Below are positions 61,471 through 64,000 of a stretch of DNA of 64,000 bases, one piece after another. Positions within the stretch are counted from its first letter, which is position 1; every line of letters starts with the position of its first letter. Origin of the DNA: JBEICQ01 sp046297395 (GTDB lineage: Bacteria > Bacteroidota > Bacteroidia > UBA4408); contig JBKCNM010000012.1 in NCBI GenBank assembly GCA_046297395.1, positions 5,594 through 69,593 on the forward strand, read 5' to 3'. The notes under the pieces were generated by a model that was given only the letters and a program-made list of their open reading frames with translations, was not told the DNA's origin and made no database searches. The position numbers and the translations under genes are program-made.

Positions 61471-62613
61471 TTATTTGAGAATTTCACGGGCAATCACCAG
61501 TTTCTGTATTTCTGAAGTTCCTTCCCCGATGGTACACAACTTGGAGTCGCGATAGAATTTTTCAACAGGAAAATCTTTCGTGTAGCCATACCCTCCAAAT
61601 ATCTGAACAGCCTCAGTGCTACATCTCACGGCCACTTCGGAGGCATAGTATTTGGCAAAGGCACTTTCCTTGGTCATTTTCTGACCCCTGTTTTTTAGGT
61701 CGGCCGCCTGCAGGGTAAGCAACTCGGCAGCCTCTATCTCAGTGGCCATGTCTGCGAGTTTAAAGGCAATTGCCTGAAAGTTTGAGATGGGCTGACCAAA
61801 TTGTTCTCTTTCCTTGGAGTATTTGAGCGCTGCTTCGTAGGCCCCTTTGGCAATACCAATGGAGAGTGCAGCAATTGAGATTCTTCCCCCATCGAGGATT
61901 TTCATGGCCTGAACAAAGCCTTCGCCTACCTTTCCTAATATTTGTGATTTATGTACCCGGCAATTATCGAATATCATTTCGGCGGTTTCGCTTGCACGCA
62001 TGCCCAACTTATTTTCTTTTTTACCGCCTGAAAAACCCTGGGTTCCTCTTTCCACGATAAAAGCGGTGATGCCATGAGAATCAAGAAGTTCGCCTGTTCT
62101 GGCCAACACCACTGCCACATCGCCGCTGATGCCGTGGGTAATCCAGTTTTTGGCACCGTTTATTACATAATAATCACCATCTTCCTTGGCTGTGCACTTC
62201 ATACGCATGGCATCCGAGCCGGTATTGGCCTCTGTGAGACCCCAGGCGCCAATCCATTCAGCTGTTGCCAATTTGGGAAGGTATTTCTTCTTTTGTTCCT
62301 CAGAGCCAAACTGAAGGATATGTCCGGTACATAGTGAGTTGTGTGCAGCCATCGACAGACCAACAGATCCGCAAACCTTTGCAAGTTCAACAATCGCAGT
62401 TACATATTCAAAATAGCCTAACCCTGTACCACCATATTCTGTGGGCACCAAAACGCCCATCAGACCAAGATCTCCAAGCTTTTTGAGCGCCTCAATGGGA
62501 AACTCCTGACTTTCATCCCATTCCATCATGCGAGGCTTGATATGGGTTTCGGCAAACTTGCGGACAGTTTCAGCAATCATCTGCTGATTTTCGTTGATGG
62601 TAAAATTGAGCAT
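61471..62613 (-). CDS. Acyl-CoA dehydrogenase
   Basis: A 380-residue FAD enzyme of the acyl-CoA dehydrogenase family, oxidising acyl-CoA to enoyl-CoA. Seen are NENQQMIAETVRKFAETHIKPRMMEWDE (N-terminal helical domain), WIGAWGLTEANTGSDAMRMKCTA (signature 1), QPISNFQAIAFKLADMATEIEAAELLTLQAADLK (FAD-interacting helices) and QIFGGYGYTKDFPVEKFYRDSKLCTIGEGTSEIQKLVIAREI (signature 2), which gives the catalytic Glu close to the end (EGTSEIQ), as in short/medium-chain enzymes. Acyl specificity is unknown. No electron-transfer flavoprotein gene is nearby. Confidence 0.93.
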   Translation of the reverse strand: MLNFTINENQQMIAETVRKFAETHIKPRMMEWDESQEFPIEALKKLGDLGLMGVLVPTEYGGTGLGYFEYVTAIVELAKVCGSVGLSMAAHNSLCTGHILQFGSEEQKKKYLPKLATAEWIGAWGLTEANTGSDAMRMKCTAKEDGDYYVINGAKNWITHGISGDVAVVLARTGELLDSHGITAFIVERGTQGFSGGKKENKLGMRASETAEMIFDNCRVHKSQILGKVGEGFVQAMKILDGGRISIAALSIGIAKGAYEAALKYSKEREQFGQPISNFQAIAFKLADMATEIEAAELLTLQAADLKNRGQKMTKESAFAKYYASEVAVRCSTEAVQIFGGYGYTKDFPVEKFYRDSKLCTIGEGTSEIQKLVIAREILK

Positions 62614-62684
62614 ATTCTATTGAAGCGGTCAAATGTCGTTCAAAAAAAGCAGTTGGCAAAATAACAATCCTTGTGAGGAGATGT

Positions 62685-63224
62685 TCAACGGTACCTGATC
62701 AAGGAAAATATTTCATCTGCCTTGCTTTGTAGATGCACCCTGCCGTTAAGGAACTCTAATTCAATGAGGAAGGAAAATGCCGCAACCTCAGCACCTGACT
62801 TTCTAACCAAATTGGCAGCGGCAAGTGCTGTTCCGCCTGTGGCAAGCAAATCATCATGTATTAATACCCTGCATCCGGTAGCAAATGCATCAGTGTGAAT
62901 TTCAATTTCTGCCTCTCCATATTCCAACTGATAGGATTCAGAGAGCGTCTGATAGGGCAACTTTCCCTTTTTTCTGACAGGCACAAAGGGCAATTGCAGT
63001 TTTTCGGCCAACATCATTCCAAACAAAAATCCCCGGCTTTCAATACCTGCAATGGCATCAATGCCCAGGTGTTTCACCTGTACACCAATGGCATCTGTAA
63101 TCTCGCTGCATAGGAGGTGATCCTTCAGGATGGGCGTAATGTCTTTAAATATGATACCCGGGCGAGGAAAATCCGGAACATCCCTGACCGCCGACATGAG
63201 TTTTGATTCGAGGTTTGTGCTCAT
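62685..63224 (-). CDS. apt: Adenine phosphoribosyltransferase
   Basis: A 179-residue salvage enzyme making AMP from adenine and PRPP. Motifs: VPDFPRPGIIFKDITPIL (about 15-32), AIAGIESRGFLFGMMLAEKLQLPFVPVRKKGKLP (adenine loop, about 57-90), and the PRPP-binding CRVLIHDDLLATGGTALAAANLVRKSGA (about 119-146). The ATG at 63224 overlaps the stop of the helix-hairpin-helix gene by 4 bases (ATGA), so the two are coupled. Confidence 0.96.
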   Translation of the reverse strand: MSTNLESKLMSAVRDVPDFPRPGIIFKDITPILKDHLLCSEITDAIGVQVKHLGIDAIAGIESRGFLFGMMLAEKLQLPFVPVRKKGKLPYQTLSESYQLEYGEAEIEIHTDAFATGCRVLIHDDLLATGGTALAAANLVRKSGAEVAAFSFLIELEFLNGRVHLQSKADEIFSLIRYR

Positions 63225-64000
63225 TCAGAAAAACTGAGATAGGGCACAATTTTGCGAAAAATCTGATGATCTACCAAAAGACAATGTCTGAGTTGACCGG
63301 GACTACGAAAAGGACCATGTCGTTCTCGGTAGTTTACCAATGCCACTGCTAGGTTTTTCCCAAAATACGGGTGTTGCTGTAACTTATATGCCGAAACCCG
63401 GTTAATCGGAATTCGATAAACAAAGGAAGTATCAACCACAACAGATGGGCTGATGCTCTGAAAAAGGAGGCTGTCCATGCCCTCAATTTCCAACAACTGG
63501 GAGGGATGCAAAAATCCACCCAGCTTTTCCTTGTATCTAAATATTCTTTTTGCCCAATAGGGCCCCACCCCTTTTAGTGACTGCAAAATGGCAGTATCTG
63601 CAGAATTGAGGTCTATCACGCGAGGCTTGGGTATCAATGAAGCCGAAACATCACCGGCATTTGCTCTGATGGAATCCTTCTGAGGCTTGGAATGGGAAGG
63701 ACTCAGCGCATCATAGACGAAACGATCCCTGCCCAATTCCAAAAATGTTTCATCCAACACAAAGCATTTTTTCATCTGCTGTAAGGATGAAAAGCCTCCA
63801 AGTGCATTTCTGAACCTTGTGATAACAGCAGCCTGGGCAGGAGTAAAACCCATATCCATCCAATCATCCCGGGTAAGTTTGTTCACATGCACAGGACCTT
63901 GGGGGATTTTATAATGTTTGCCTTTGCTGCTTGCGTTCCTTCCGGAATGAAACATCAAAGGAGACTTGCCAAAGGGCTTCTCCTCTATATTATAATCAGG
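63221..64000 (-). CDS. ComEA-like helix-hairpin-helix protein, C-terminal part (start outside window)
   Basis: The frame is open to the right edge; residues upstream of the ATG at 63955 (PDYNIEEKPFGKSPL) read naturally, so the gene probably starts outside. About 259 residues are visible with three helix-hairpin-helix (HhH) units: VNKLTRDDWMDMGFTPAQAAVITRFRNALGGFSSLQQMKK, IDLNSADTAILQSLKGVGPYWAKRIFRYKEKLGGFLHPSQLLE, and INRVSAYKLQQHPYFGKNLAVALVNYRERHGPFRSPGQLRH. The D-L-N-S-A-D-x-x-x-L-x-x-L-x-G-V-G-P unit is that of ComEA, a DNA-binding competence factor; multi-HhH proteins of this kind are common in Bacteroidota and may lack a role in uptake. Confidence 0.82.
   Translation of the reverse strand, partial: PDYNIEEKPFGKSPLMFHSGRNASSKGKHYKIPQGPVHVNKLTRDDWMDMGFTPAQAAVITRFRNALGGFSSLQQMKKCFVLDETFLELGRDRFVYDALSPSHSKPQKDSIRANAGDVSASLIPKPRVIDLNSADTAILQSLKGVGPYWAKRIFRYKEKLGGFLHPSQLLEIEGMDSLLFQSISPSVVVDTSFVYRIPINRVSAYKLQQHPYFGKNLAVALVNYRERHGPFRSPGQLRHCLLVDHQIFRKIVPYLSFSE

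Noticed and set aside
1..64000. CRISPR arrays, tRNA/rRNA genes, insertion sequences, prophage or integrase genes
   Set aside because: Looked for and not seen: no regularly spaced direct repeats, no cloverleaf-like sequence in the intergenic regions, and no transposase- or integrase-like protein.

Overview
The window comes from a member of the Bacteroidota. The signs are a TonB-dependent receptor followed by a DUF4249 lipoprotein, three proteins with the C-terminal sorting domain of the type IX secretion system (T9SS), a T9SS plug protein (DUF5103), a bacterial serine palmitoyltransferase, and repeated promoters of the Bacteroidota kind (TTTG, 18-21 bases, TAnnTTTG). The class cannot be fixed from the sequence. 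No rRNA, tRNA, CRISPR array, transposase or phage gene is seen. Most of the window is ordinary, densely packed chromosome; only the first 3.4 kb is visibly more A+T-rich and loosely packed.

Layout. 1-3400: end of a TonB receptor, its DUF4249 partner, a small secreted protein of unknown function and a 680-base gene-poor stretch. 3432-5919: two convergent T9SS-exported proteins (serine hydrolase, unknown) around a bidirectional terminator. 6057-10843: glgE, maltokinase, DUF4286 and purC, that is the last steps of GlgE-type alpha-glucan synthesis plus one purine gene. 10984-15116: a secreted PQQ-type sugar dehydrogenase and dnaX, which carries a ten-A tract placed exactly where slippage would give a gamma-length product. 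15335-20726: porin, fabD, LolD-like ATPase (leftward), a glycosyltransferase (rightward), then clpS and serine palmitoyltransferase. 20764-26319: one 1851-residue envelope protein with TPR, PD40, a very long coiled coil and three SPOR-like repeats. 26395-33516: plsY, then a leftward operon lysS, GT-C glycosyltransferase, gpsA, unknown, GT-C glycosyltransferase. 33551-41318: T9SS plug, a three-gene ABC importer, threonine dehydrogenase, a TSUP carrier and a 7TM-SpoIIE phosphatase. 41559-46533: GT-C and GT2 glycosyltransferases, a membrane PHP-domain gene split by a one-base frameshift, and a polytopic membrane protein. 46546-50755: accC, APC permease, RNA methyltransferase. 50862-53798: SLC45-type sugar carrier, a coiled-coil secreted protein, a RimB-like aspartic protease. 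53852-57767: promoter, SAM-I riboswitch and metH. 57822-64000: nadK, DUF2520 protein, kdsC, a UPF0104 flippase-like protein, rpsU, acyl-CoA dehydrogenase, apt and a helix-hairpin-helix protein cut by the right edge.

Themes. Much of the window concerns the cell envelope: phospholipid (gpsA, plsY), fatty acid (fabD, accC), sphingolipid (serine palmitoyltransferase), LPS core (kdsC), lipid-linked glycosylation (three GT-C proteins and a GT2), and the T9SS with its cargo. Genes are packed with 1-4 base stop/start overlaps, and leaders are short: a TAnnTTTG element usually lies 10-45 bases before the start codon. The features most worth following are the dnaX slippage tract, the PD40/SPOR giant, the interrupted PHP gene, and a folded intergenic element at 41431-41524.
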